Assembly (NCBI RefSeq): GCF_023343835.1
Contig: NC_064438.1
Location: 16,783,077-16,847,076, forward strand
DNA: 64,000 nucleotides
Direction of reading: 5' to 3'
Source of the DNA: Lagopus muta
Lineage: Eukaryota > Chordata > Aves > Galliformes > Phasianidae
In this document: one piece after another, positions 1 through 11,000 of the stretch
Layout of the letters: the number at the start of each line of letters is the position of its first letter
Position numbering within the stretch: position 1 is the stretch's first letter
Translations under genes and position numbers: made by a program
The notes under the pieces: model-generated
The model's database searches: none
What the model saw: the letters and a program-made list of their open reading frames with translations, nothing else
What the model was told of the DNA's origin: nothing

Positions 1-229
1 CATGTCCTGTCCTGACAGTGGCAAGCTGAAAGTAGAAAGAGAAAGGGCTTTATCCATATGGATATCCCACCACTCTGAGGCACAGGAAGCACCAAGGGTG
101 AACTTTCCTGTGCCAGGGTTGTGCTTGAAAAAACTACAGGGTGATAGATGTCCCTTTGTAAGCTAGAAGCAGCTTACGCCTGGGGCGCAGAGAGGGGCAA
201 CGGATTCCTATTTGCATCTCTCCGTGCAG
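1..229 (+). other. LPXN: LPXN intron upstream of the first visible exon
   Basis: Non-coding sequence before the acceptor of the first visible LPXN exon. The acceptor is the CAG at 227-229 after a pyrimidine-rich tract. The first coding exon, which in human encodes only Met-Glu-Glu-Leu and one base of the next codon, is not found here and should lie to the left of the window. Confidence 0.6.
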
Positions 230-2806
230 ATGCGTTGCTGGCAGAGCTGGAGCAGAGCTCCAAGCCAGCCCCAACGAGCTACATGTTGCTGACACCCAGC
301 AGCAGGCAGCAGGACGCACCTCCAGGCAAGCCCCCAGCTTCCAGCAACCAGAAACCACTTACATCAGCAGCCCCAAAGGTAATGCCTGGGGCCTGGGAAG
401 GCCCTGCTCAGCCCACAAAAGGGGTGGGAGTGCTGGGTGAGTGCTGAAAGGTGCTGGGGGCTCAGCCACAGGGATTTGTTCTTTCAGGTGCCACTGCCAC
501 CTCGGTCTCAGCCTTCAGGCAAAAGTTTGGAATCTGTGTACAGGTAAAATACAGCCATGAGATGGCAGAGCCATTGGGGTTACCCCTTCCTTAGTTCAGA
601 CACACTCACCTGGCTTCCTCAATGTCTCCACAAAAACCAAGTCCTTCTGTGAGCCGGGGTGAGGGTGTCACATCCTGCTGTGCCTGCTGCCAGGGTAAGG
701 GGTGGGCTTCCAGTATGTCCCCTACCATGGCTCATGGGGACGGAGCAGCTTTTTTGGGGTGAAGGCAAGATGCGCTGTCCCACATGCTCCTCAGTCTTAG
801 GGGTGAAACTGCAGTACCTATTGCTCTCTGCTGTGCCCAGCAGCCCCATGCCGACCCCACAAGCACTGCCTGCTTCGCCAGAACCCACAGCGGCCGCCCG
901 GCAGCTGGATGAGCTCCTGGCTGACCTGGGCCAGATGCAAAGCAAGGTGAGCTGCATCCTGGGGCAGGCAGCACGGGGTAGACTGGAACCCATCCCTCAC
1001 CTACCCCATCCCAGCAGCTGGCAGCGGTGGGGCAAGGAGCCGGAGCGCCGGCAGCCCCTGAACACTCGCTGGACCACATGCTGGGTGGCCTGACGCGGGA
1101 CCTGCAGGAGCTGGGCATCACTGCTGCTCCTGCTGCTGTCTGTGCCGCCTGCCACAAGCCCATCGCCGGCAAGGTGAGCCATGGGGTGGAGCGTGGGGCT
1201 CACAGCAGCCCCCAGGTCCCTCACTCATCTCTATCGTGCAGATGTTCACGGCCTTAGGCAAAACCTGGCACCCCGAGCACTTCACCTGTGCCTGTTGTGG
1301 GCAGGAGCTGGGCGGGAGGCCCTTCTTTGAGCGTGGGGGGCAGGCGTACTGTGAGGACGACTACCACCAGGCCTTCTCCCCACGCTGTGCCTACTGCGCT
1401 GGACCCATCCGCGAGGTAAGCACGGCCCTGCCCACCTCTGCGCCCCGGTACCCAGCGCCTCACCTCTCCTGTGCCCACAGAAAGTCCTCACCGCCATGGA
1501 CCAGACCTGGCACCCCGAGCACTTCTTCTGCGCCCACTGCGGGAAGGTGTTTGGAGATGATGGTTTGTATCCAGGGGACATCCCCCTGCTCCCCACCCCA
1601 TCACCCCGCCTGGCACCTGCATCTCTCCATCTCAGTCCTTCTTTAGTCCATCCCACTGCCTTCTTCGCAGGGTTCCATGAGCGTGGTGGGAAACCCTACT
1701 GCTTCCAGGACTTCGTGGTCCTCTTTGCCCCCAAGTGCCAGGGCTGTGAGCGGCCGCTGACGGATAACTACCTGTCGGCCCTGCAGGGCGTCTGGCATCC
1801 TGAGTGCTTCGTCTGCGCGGTGAGTGGGCAGCAGGACAGAGGGATGCAGGGCAGGCGCATCCTCAAAGCCATGCCAGCCTTCTCCCTTTAACTACTTGGC
1901 TGAGAGATGGCTGAACGCAAGCCAGCAGCGTGCCCAGGTGGCCAAGGCGGCCATCAGGATCCTGGCTTGTATCAGCGACAGCACAGCCAGCAGGAGCAGG
2001 GAGCTGATCCTCGCCCTGTACTCGGCTCTGGTGGGGCTGCACCTCCAGTGCTATGGTCAGTTTGGGGCCCCTTACCAGAAGAAGGACACAGAGCATGTCC
2101 AGAGAAGGACAGTGATGCTGTGAGGGGTCTGGAGCACAGCTCTGATGGGGCATGGCTGAGGGAGCTGTGGTGGTTCAGACTGGAGGAGGCTCAGGGGAGA
2201 CTTTATTGCTCTCTACATTGACCTGAAGAGAGGTAGTGAGGAGAGAGGGGTTGGTCTCTTTTCTCAGATAACATTGAAAGGATGAGGGGGAACAGCCTCA
2301 AGTTGCACTAGGGAAGGTTCAAGCTGGCTATTAGGCAAAATTTATTCTCAAGAAAGTGGTGATGCAGTGGCACAGGCAGCCCAGAGAGGTGATGGAGTCA
2401 CCATTGCCAGAGATGTTCAAGAAGCATGTAGATATGGCACTGAGGGACATGCCTGAGTATGCACAGTGGCAATGAGGCGGCAGCAGGACTAGGCGATTTT
2501 AGAGGTCTTTACCAACCTTAAAGGCTCTTTCCCCCCCAGGACTGCTTGAGCGGCTTCACCAATGGCTCCTTCTTCGAACTGGAGGGCCGGCCCTACTGCG
2601 AGCTGCACTTCCACCAGCGGCAGGGCAGCGTGTGCCACGGCTGTGGGCACCCCATCACCGGCCGCTGCATCACAGCCGCCGGGCGCAAGTACCACCCTGA
2701 GCACTTCATCTGCGCCTACTGCCTGAGCCAGCTGCACAAAGGCACCTTCCGTGAGCACGGGGACAAGATGTACTGCCAGGCCTGCCACGACAAGCTCTTC
2801 CTTTGA
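230..2806 (+). CDS. LPXN: Leupaxin, paxillin-family LIM adaptor (5' end missing)
   Basis: Focal-adhesion and podosome adaptor of the paxillin family; paxillin-type LD motifs bind kinases such as FAK/PYK2 and the LIM domains target adhesions. Eight exons are seen: 230-378, 488-543, 841-946, 1015-1173, 1242-1415, 1481-1562, 1671-1819 and 2540-2806. All have GT/AG ends and matching phases, giving about 380 codons; with the missing first exon this is close to human leupaxin (386 aa). LD motifs are [21 protein letters not shown] and SLDHMLGGL. Four LIM domains follow, with WHPEHF/WHPECF signatures, and the last ends CHDKLFL. The segment [18 protein letters not shown] and overall layout favour leupaxin over TGFB1I1 or paxillin. 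Exon 1481-1562 uses a weak donor (GTTTGT). The last intron contains a CR1 copy. The gene converges on CTNND1. Confidence 0.95.
1893..2524 (+). mobile_element. CR1 LINE, 3' fragment, in the last LPXN intron
   Basis: About 630 bases match the 3' end of avian CR1 in sense orientation: the 'cagcgtgcccaggtggccaa' block near 1924, the 'ctgtactcggctctggtg' block near 2016, the 'gtccagagaagg' block near 2098, and the terminal 'ttagaggtctttaccaacct' at about 2498-2518. It is 5'-truncated, as is usual for CR1, and lacks the terminal octamer repeat. Short open frames over it are remnants of the ORF2 3' end or UTR, not a working reverse transcriptase. It occupies most of the 720-base intron and ends about 15 bases before the exon. 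Confidence 0.9.
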
Positions 2807-3155
2807 GCTCCGAGTTCTGTGCTTCTAGGAGCTGCTTTGCTTGGCTTCCCTGTCATCAGCACCAAGAGCATTGCCCCTGCGGAGCCAAAGATCCCTAGGA
2901 TTGTACCCCTGTCAGCATCCCCAGCGCTGCCCCAGCTGAAGCAAACACTGCCTCTTGTCCCACCCCTCCACAACCACAGCATTGTTCCTTTCGTACGCGA
3001 CAGTCCTGGCCTTACACCCACAAAACCCCAGCTTTCACTTGAGCAGGCTTCCCTCAGCCACTTCTCTTACACTGTTGTTGCCAGTTTAAAAAAATTGTTT
3101 AAGAAGAAATTTCTATTTCTCAAGTTGTGCAAATAAATACAAGCCAACTACGTGC
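2807..3155 (+). other. LPXN: LPXN 3' UTR with poly(A) signal
   Basis: Short 3' UTR after the TGA at 2804-2806. A canonical AATAAA lies at 3132-3137, so cleavage is expected near 3150-3160. The next 200 bases or so (to about 3355) separate it from the convergent CTNND1 transcript; I see no gene or repeat there. Confidence 0.8.
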
Positions 3156-3354
3156 TAGAGTGTGTAGAGCTGAAATGCAGGAAGAGGCACAGCAGAAGAA
3201 AGCTGTACTCTGGGGCTACGCAGTGCTTCAGCTCCTCCCATTACTGTCTTTCAGCAGACACCAACCGCAGTGGCTCATGTCCAGCTGAGTAGGACAGCCC
3301 GAGCTGTAAAGCTAAGAAAGAAAGGTGGCAGCCTCACCTCCAACACACACCGAC

Positions 3355-5006
3355 AGAAGGACACACTTTAAAAACTTTATTTATATAAAAAAATCATTTT
3401 GTTTGAAAAGCGTTACAAGAGTGTGCACAGGAATCAGACAAGGAACAGTGGGGTGCTCCTGCCCCCTCCACCCTCACCCTGCAGCCAGCTCCCCTGCCCT
3501 GCACAGGAGAGGAGGGAAGGGGGAAGCTTGGTTTTGTGGTTTTTTTTTTTGTTTTTGTTTTTGTTTTTGGTTCATCTGGAATTAAAAAATTAAAAGGAAT
3601 TAGTGTTTTACATATTTAAAGGAAAAAGAGAAGTTAGACCCCCAGAACAAAACCAAACGGAGCTGAGGTGTGGCTGGAGCTGGAAGAGCGAGGCACAAGT
3701 GTGCGTACTGGGGAGGGCTCCATCTCCAGTTTGCAGCCTTGCAAAGAGGCTTCCAGTTGCACAGTGAGCCTAAGCCTCCCCCTATTCACCCAGAATATCA
3801 CAGCACCAAACACACCCCCACCACCACAGAGATGCTCCCAGGACAGCCTGGGCTCCCCAGCACAGGAGAGAGGGGAGAGCCCTGCTCCCTATTCAGCAGT
3901 GGCAGCCAAAGGCAGCAGGGCTGCCATCCTCCCCGCTGGGCTTCCAGCTCAGCCCCACCAGCAGCCTGGAACACCGCTTCCCCTAGCGAAGCCAAACAGT
4001 ACAATTCAAAGAGCTATTTCACAGTGGCAAAAGAAAGGCACATGTCAAGAGAAGTCTGAGGGAGCACTGCCACAGGCAGCTGATGTATGGGGGTGGCTGG
4101 GATCCAGGCCCTACCTGCTGCGCGTGCCCTCGCAGACCCACCGCTACTTCAACCAGTTCCCAAAGAAATCCGGCCCCGAAAGCCCTGCTGCTACTCCTCC
4201 TACTCTACTCCTTCCCCAGGGAAAGACGCCCAGGGCAGAGGCCTGCCCCACACGCACCACACAGACCCTTCCCCTACATAAGGATCCCTCCTCTTTTCAA
4301 TTGCCCCATCCAGACCCCTGTTCCCCGCAGCAGGATCCAGAGCCAGGCCAAACAGTCAAAGCTAGGATAGATCCCTCTTCCCACACCCCCAAAGCCTCAT
4401 CTAGAGCAAAGCAAGAAGAGTTATTGCTGCTTCTCCTTTCCACCAACACCCCCGTGATTCTAGCCTCCTTCGCATCCCAGTCCTGCTGCTGCCAGGGAGG
4501 GATGCTCTTGTCCCTGCAGCCTCAGCACAGGAGTGATCCCACACACAGAAAAATATCCTATAGGCAACAAAGGAAGGTGGCAAGTAAGGTCTTGATCGCT
4601 GTCCCCACAGTAGACTCCAAGCAGAAGGAAGGTGAGGCAGAGAAGGCAGTTCCTGGTCAAGGCAGAGGTCTGGAATTGTTTTGCAGCATCCTTGCCTGTT
4701 GGCGCAGGCAGTCAGGCAGGAGGGCCTCCTCTCTGAAGGAAGGGAAGTGGTGGAGGACAGGGAGGAAGAGTTATTGATAGTTGTCCCAGAACAGGGAGAT
4801 GCAGCCACCGAGAGGAGGCAGAGCAGCCTGGGCTGCCTCCTGTGGGACCAGGCCCAGTCATTTGGCTGGCTAGTTGGCACAAACAGTCCAGCAAAAAAAA
4901 AAAAAAAAGTTGAAAAAAATTCGGTCCATTCCACCACGAAGAGTTATATATATTTATATATATAAAATATATTATCAACCAAACTGAGCGGAGGCAGGGG
5001 TAGCAG
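3355..5006 (-). other. CTNND1: CTNND1 3' UTR
   Basis: Runs from the stop codon at 5009-5007 down to a poly(A) signal (AATAAA on the minus strand, 3381-3376), about 1.65 kb. On the mRNA strand it carries a U-run (plus-strand A-run near 4895-4909), a TA-rich block (4945-4972) and an (A5C)n-like A-rich stretch (plus strand 3540-3570). A 369-codon plus-strand open frame at 3668-4777 lies antisense here and looks like a consequence of base skew. Confidence 0.85.
3376..3381 (-). terminator. CTNND1: CTNND1 poly(A) signal AATAAA
   Basis: Plus-strand TTTATT at 3376-3381 reads AATAAA on the minus strand. It is the most distal canonical signal before LPXN, giving a 3' end near 3355. Confidence 0.7.
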
Positions 5007-8000
5007 CTAGATCTTCTGCTGTGGAGAGAGAGAGGGGAGAAACGTTAGCACATCCGGAGCAGGAACAATCAGTGAAGGTGTGTTTACAGCCCCTGTGGAT
5101 CAGGATCAGACAGTGATTGTAGACTGCAGCGATCAGAACACGATTTGGCTGCCCAAAGCACCCCTAACAGCACAGCAGGATTTGGCACCGTTATTCAGAT
5201 TGGACAGGGCGCTGCAGGACATACCGACACAGAGGAAAACTCAGCAGGATCTTCCTCTGCCTCAGGCTGGGATTCCTGCCCCTCCTCCTGCTGCAGACAT
5301 ACAGGGTTAGTAGGGGAGAAGGAGCAGGCGGGGGTTAGTCACAGGAGCCCAGTTCTCCCAGTGCCATTCCCTGCACCTCTGCCCACTCCAGCTTCATTAA
5401 GAAAGGCTGCTCACCATCAACGGTGCTGCCTTCACTGGCTCCGTGTCTCCAAGATCACCAGATCGGTCCAGTGTCCTGCTGTGGTCCATCTCGTTAAGTG
5501 TGGAATAGTTGTCTGGAGGAAGACACGAGACCATCAGTTGCACCACCTTTTTGTGAGGCAGCATCCTCTCCATAGGAGGCAAGGCGTTCCCAGCACATCA
5601 GAGTAGATGCCTTTCCTCCAGTCCCTTTCCTACCTGGTCCCATGTTGCTCATCTGGATCTCCTCCCGGGAGGATTTCTTGTCTAGAAGGATGAGAAAACA
5701 GATCAGGCATAGCCTCTGCAGCCACAAGCAGCAATGTAATCACTGCTGGATAAGGCCAGATGGAGCTCCAGCCTCAGCACTGTTGGCCCAAGGATACTAT
5801 AGTACTGTAAACTCTACATAAGCTCTGAGAAAAAGAAAAATAAACCTCCCAGCTGATGGTTTTGCACGAACCCCTGGAGAACCCAAGGAAGCTGGGGGTG
5901 AAAAGTACAGAGGGAACACAGGTACCCACAAGGCAGTCAACATGGAGACAAGTGTCAGCAGGAGGGAGGGCACATACCTGTTTTTTGGTTCCTGTCAATG
6001 AGAGGCAAGGTGCTGTCATCAAATGAGTTTCCTCCTTGTGTCCGAGAGGCATTGCTAAGGTTCACCTGGAGCACCAGAAAACAACCACTCATACTCCATA
6101 CACCAAGCACATAGCAACCCTCCGGCCCTGGCAGCCCCAGCAGTGCTTCTCTCCCACAGTCCTTGAGCAAAGGACCTGAAGGTGCTCCAAAGCCCCTGGT
6201 GGTGTACCCACAAACAAGGATGGAGGCAGTCTACCTAGGCTGGGTCAGGGCAAGCACCCAGCCTTGAAGAGGCAGCTGCAGCTTTTAGGAGGGAAAGCAA
6301 ATACCAGAAGACCATTTCCCCTCCCCCCCACAACACACACAATGGCTTTAGTGCTGCAGACTCTCCCTGCTGGTATATTTGATGTTCAAGGCTTAATACT
6401 TTGCAGAGTGTTTCTGCTCCACTGCCATCCACCCACTAAGAAGTGGCAGAGGGGACACCTTCAAGGGTCTCTAGTGACAGGAGCAAGAGAAGAGCTGAAA
6501 TCAAACACTGCTGAGTTCCTGGAGCACCTCCTCCCTGCAGCAGGACCCAAGCTAGAACAGGGTACTGTTTTTTCCACCACTCCCCATACCTGGAAATCTG
6601 ACTTCTTCCAGCCTTCCTTCTCCAGGGGCTTCCGCAGCTCTTTATATCCCCAGATTGTCTGCAAGACGAGGGCAGCTGCTCGCACTTCTCTCTCTGAGCG
6701 GTTCCTAGAAAGCAGTGAAGGAAAAGATGTTTGGCAATATCCACAGCCTCAAAGCCACCTTGGGAAAAGCTGCTCTCCACCCCTGCACTGCCCTTCAAGC
6801 AGAGCCTACCCAGTTTTGTTGATGAGCACCAACTTCTCAATCCCCTGCGTTTCCCGCAACTTCTTGGCAGCCTCCAGGTTGTCTACAATGACTTCGTTGA
6901 TGGTATTGAGGATGGACACCACTGTATCCTCAGAGAGGTTTTTGGCTGGAGTCTGCTGGCCTCCAGGCAGGTTCTTCACTAGGTTGGGGATGGCGTGTTT
7001 ACCTAATAAGGGCAAACAGTTGGGCGTGAGCGAGCAAGGAGGACAGTGACTAAAAGAAAAGAAGTCACTACTGAAAGATCAGAGATAGGTCACCAACTCT
7101 AATGCATCTCCCAAGGAGCCCAGTATATGTTTATCTGGGAAATGGACAGCAGAAAGCCCCTGGGCAGCCCCTGTGCCCACGCATGGCCTCAGCCACCCAG
7201 CCTAGAGGAAGTTTTAAGCCAAACGGACATGAAGCGTGCCCGCAGCTCTCACCTATCAGCTCTTTGTTACGTAAGTCAACAGCCAGGTTGCGGAGGGCTC
7301 CAGACGCTGCTTTCACCACACGCTCACTGTCATGGGTCAGGAGGTCAGCAATGGCTGAGAGTCCCTTCTCTTGGCGGAGTGCTGAGCGGATGTAGCGGCC
7401 GTACTGCAGGGAGAGCAGAACGCCACAGTGGAACCCAGGGAGGCAAAGCTTCACACTGCTCCTGAGCATGGGGGCACTACTGGGAGCTTTAACACCCACC
7501 CACCTCAGAAACCAAGGGCCCCGGGTTCACCCGTAGGGAGAGGTGCTGTGAAGGTCCCACACCCATCTCCAAGTAACCCCAGGCAACGCCTGTGAATGGG
7601 AGAGGGCTGATTTACAGGTGTCAAAGCCCTCCCTGCCAGTTAAGCATGCTTTTGTTTGATCTTTCTATATACACTAAGAACACAGAGCAAAGGCACAGTA
7701 GGACCACAGAGTGGGCCCAAATCTACACTCCTTTCTTCCAGACTGCAGAAGGGAAGAAGTGGCAGGGAACAGGCTGCAGAAAGAGACACAGGTAGCCCTT
7801 GGAAAGAAACATATGGCAAAGGGCAGAGAACCCTTAACAGCACAGGAGAGATTTGGTCCACATTTGAGCTGTGCTGCTGAATTATGCCTTCTTCAGAGCA
7901 AGTCACATGAAGTGCAACAGCCTGGAATGCCAGAGCTTTGACACTTCGCAGCTCTGTTGACACCAAAAAGTGACGTGCCCCAAATTCCCCTTCCCTTAAA

Positions 8001-11000
8001 CACTGATGAGCACCAACACGTCCAGCTCTACAAGGCACTCACTGTCCAACTGCCAGCACACAGATTCTGAATTGCTCCTGCTGAAGCCTCTAGGATGGGT
8101 GGAGTCTTGCTTTCCTTTAACAGGGAGATGTATATCCGGACCACTTCTGGCTGGAAGAGGAGCTCGTAGCCTGCCAGAGAGGCACAGAGAGGAAGAACTT
8201 ACTCATGATTTCTGTGAGTACCCAAGACCAAGCAACAGACTTGTACAAAGGAGTACTGCTAGGCACTGTCTGCTCTTTGATACACAGCAAGACAGGTTGT
8301 CCCTTAACAGCAGAAACCCCAGATAATCAGCCCAGACATCAATTTCAGACTTCAGAATACAGTGTTTCAAGGCAGAAGTAGCTGAACTAAAGCCCACGGC
8401 CAATAGCTGCTGCTCAGCTGACCACAGAAGGGCTGTGATTTGCTGCCCTCAAGGTTGCCTTATTATTAGGTAAGGTCACTTGGAGTGACCCTTCTCCATG
8501 TTCACGCTGCAGAACACTCCTCTAGGCAGGGCATTTTAGTTTAAAATCCTGCCCATCCTTCATGTCCAGGAGAGAAGAGCAGGCAGGACACTGACAAATA
8601 TAAACCCACAGCAGAGGGGGCCTCTTTGCAGAGCTGTGCCACCACACCCTCCCTCAGCTCCGAGGGCAACAGCTCCCTCCGCAGGTGCAGCAAGCCTGTC
8701 CTGAGGTAGCACTCACATCCATCAAGACCAGCAGGCCTCCTCAGGGCTGCCTGCAGCACAGCTTGTGAGCCTGCACAACCACAAACTACTTTCAAGACAA
8801 ACCTCTGCCCATTTAGGAGGCTCTTTTCAGTGGGGAGAAAGAAAATCTACCAATGCCACCCCTTCCCAAACTGCTTGTGGGAAGGCAGCCCCATGCATTT
8901 GAGTCCTGAACACACTAGACAACATACCTTTGGCTGGAGTTGTTCTTTTGGGAAAATCCACTGTATCTGCACCAGGGTCTTCAGGAAGCTTTTTACCTTT
9001 AAAAAGCAAGCACAGAGGCATAAGACACCTCATTTTCCACATCAGCCCAGCAGCTTTTTGCCACTTGCTACAAGAACAAGCCCAGAGGTGAGCAGAAGCT
9101 ACATGCCACCAAGGACATTAGTCACATCGCAGGCAGCACAAGGCCAGCTGCAGGGGAACAAAGAGCTCAGGAAGGCACCCAATCATTTTCACCAGGGAAA
9201 AATTAAAATCAAGAGCACACTCACCTCTGGAGAACCATTCGTCTATTGGCGAAGCGGAGAGGAGGACAGGAGAGAGGGGAGGCAGGAGGAGAGAAGTGCC
9301 GACAGCATCATGGGGCAGATCGTTTGGCAAGAAAGCAAAGGGAGGGGGAAAGGACAACACATAAGAAAAGGGAAGATGTGAAGTTAGTGGTTGTCCATCC
9401 ACCACCATCCCATCACCACAGAAACCCACCAGGGCACCGTTAGCTCGTGTCAAACGCTTTGAATGAGTCACGCAGTAACTTCCCAAAGCAAAGGAAGGCA
9501 CAAGCCACTGTGTTTCCAGAGAAAGCCACAATTTAGCCTTCACACGAGAGATGAGAGAACGAATCACAAAGATCCCAGACCACCCTCAAGCCCCACTGAA
9601 GCAAGTGTGTCTTTATGTCACAAGCCAACGAACCTTTGCCCTTCTTGGCACCGAAGCAGCTTGCAGCATGGGGCCCAGCGTTGTTGGTGGTGACCAGAGG
9701 AGTCTCCTGGTAGCGCTCAGCATGGGGGATCTCACGATGGACTTGGTAAGACAAGTTTCTCAGCAGGCACACGCAATTCTCCACCAGCTACAGAAAGCCA
9801 GACAGTTCTACTCAGAGCAGCACGTGCCCAGTCCACATCTCTGGGCAAAAGCTGCAGTCACTAACTTAGTCACAGCCCAACTGTAGGGTCAAGTACTCCT
9901 ACTGCCAACTGCTGGCTGAGAGCCCAACATCTGGTCACACAGTACATGAATCATACCCCATGGAGACTCTCCTCCCAAGTATGGAAAGGCAGGTGCCTGG
10001 TTTAGGTGTTCCTCAAATAGCCCTGTCAGCTCAAATTCCTTGATTCCCCTCCATCTTTTGCCCTTATCAGAATGAACCCAGGAACAATCCATAAATAGCA
10101 GAGCACTGTGCATCCTTCCCAACTCTGCTGGCCCAGGTAGCATCCCCTCTGTAGTACCTTGCTATCTGAGTCCTTTTGGCCAATCTCAGACTGGATGATG
10201 TATATCAGGGCATCCACCAACCCATCACATTCTCGCAGCTTCCGACGGGCTTCACTCCGCTCTGAGCTCACATTCCTGTCAATCAAGAGAAACACAGCAT
10301 AGGGGAGACAGCTGAGGGCAAGCAAGGAGCAGTCCACACCTAAAAGAGCTCAAATCAAAGGAAGACTCCTCTCTGGCTTCTCTTGACAGAGAAACTCCTC
10401 CAGTGCCAAGAAGCATCACCACATCGTCAACAGTGGCTGTCCCAGGAGCTGCTTCTTCACAGCCAGCAAGCAGTCCTTTCCCACTCCAGCATGGAGTGTT
10501 ACAGCAGCCCCAGCACACTACAGCTCTCTGCCAGCTGTTTGTAACCCTTCTCCCTTACCTAAGGCAGCCAGCAGTGTTGGTGAGTACTGATTCCCACTCA
10601 ATGTGGCGGGGTTTTGAGTCCTCGTTGGGTTCTCGCTCCCAGCCTGAGCGGGGGATGATAACCTCGTCAGTCAGGGCATGCAGTGCATGATCCACAATGG
10701 CCATCTTGATGGAGTCATGTGAAGACAGGTTCCACAGTGTTCCTGCAAAGCCACATACGCTTGGTCAGGGCACATGGGCTTTAAATGCCTGCACCCTACA
10801 TCTTACCCAACAGGTTAGCACCTCCTCACCTCCCCGGAGCCGTTACCTGTGATGACCTCTGTAAGGTCCATATCATGGGTCTTCCGTAACAGGCGCACCA
10901 AAGCAGGCACCCCGTCACAGTTCTTGATGGCAATCTTGTTGTCTTGGTCCTTGCCAAAGGAGATGTTCTTGAGAGCCCCACAGGCACCATAATGCACCTC

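Noticed and set aside
1824-2221. Open frames of about 100 codons in the last LPXN intron
   Set aside because: They lie within the CR1 3' region and do not carry an intact reverse transcriptase domain.
3668-4777. 369-codon open frame on the plus strand antisense to the CTNND1 3' UTR
   Set aside because: Low-complexity Ser/Pro/Gln-rich translation with no family match. The plus strand is poor in T and G here, which lowers stop-codon frequency.
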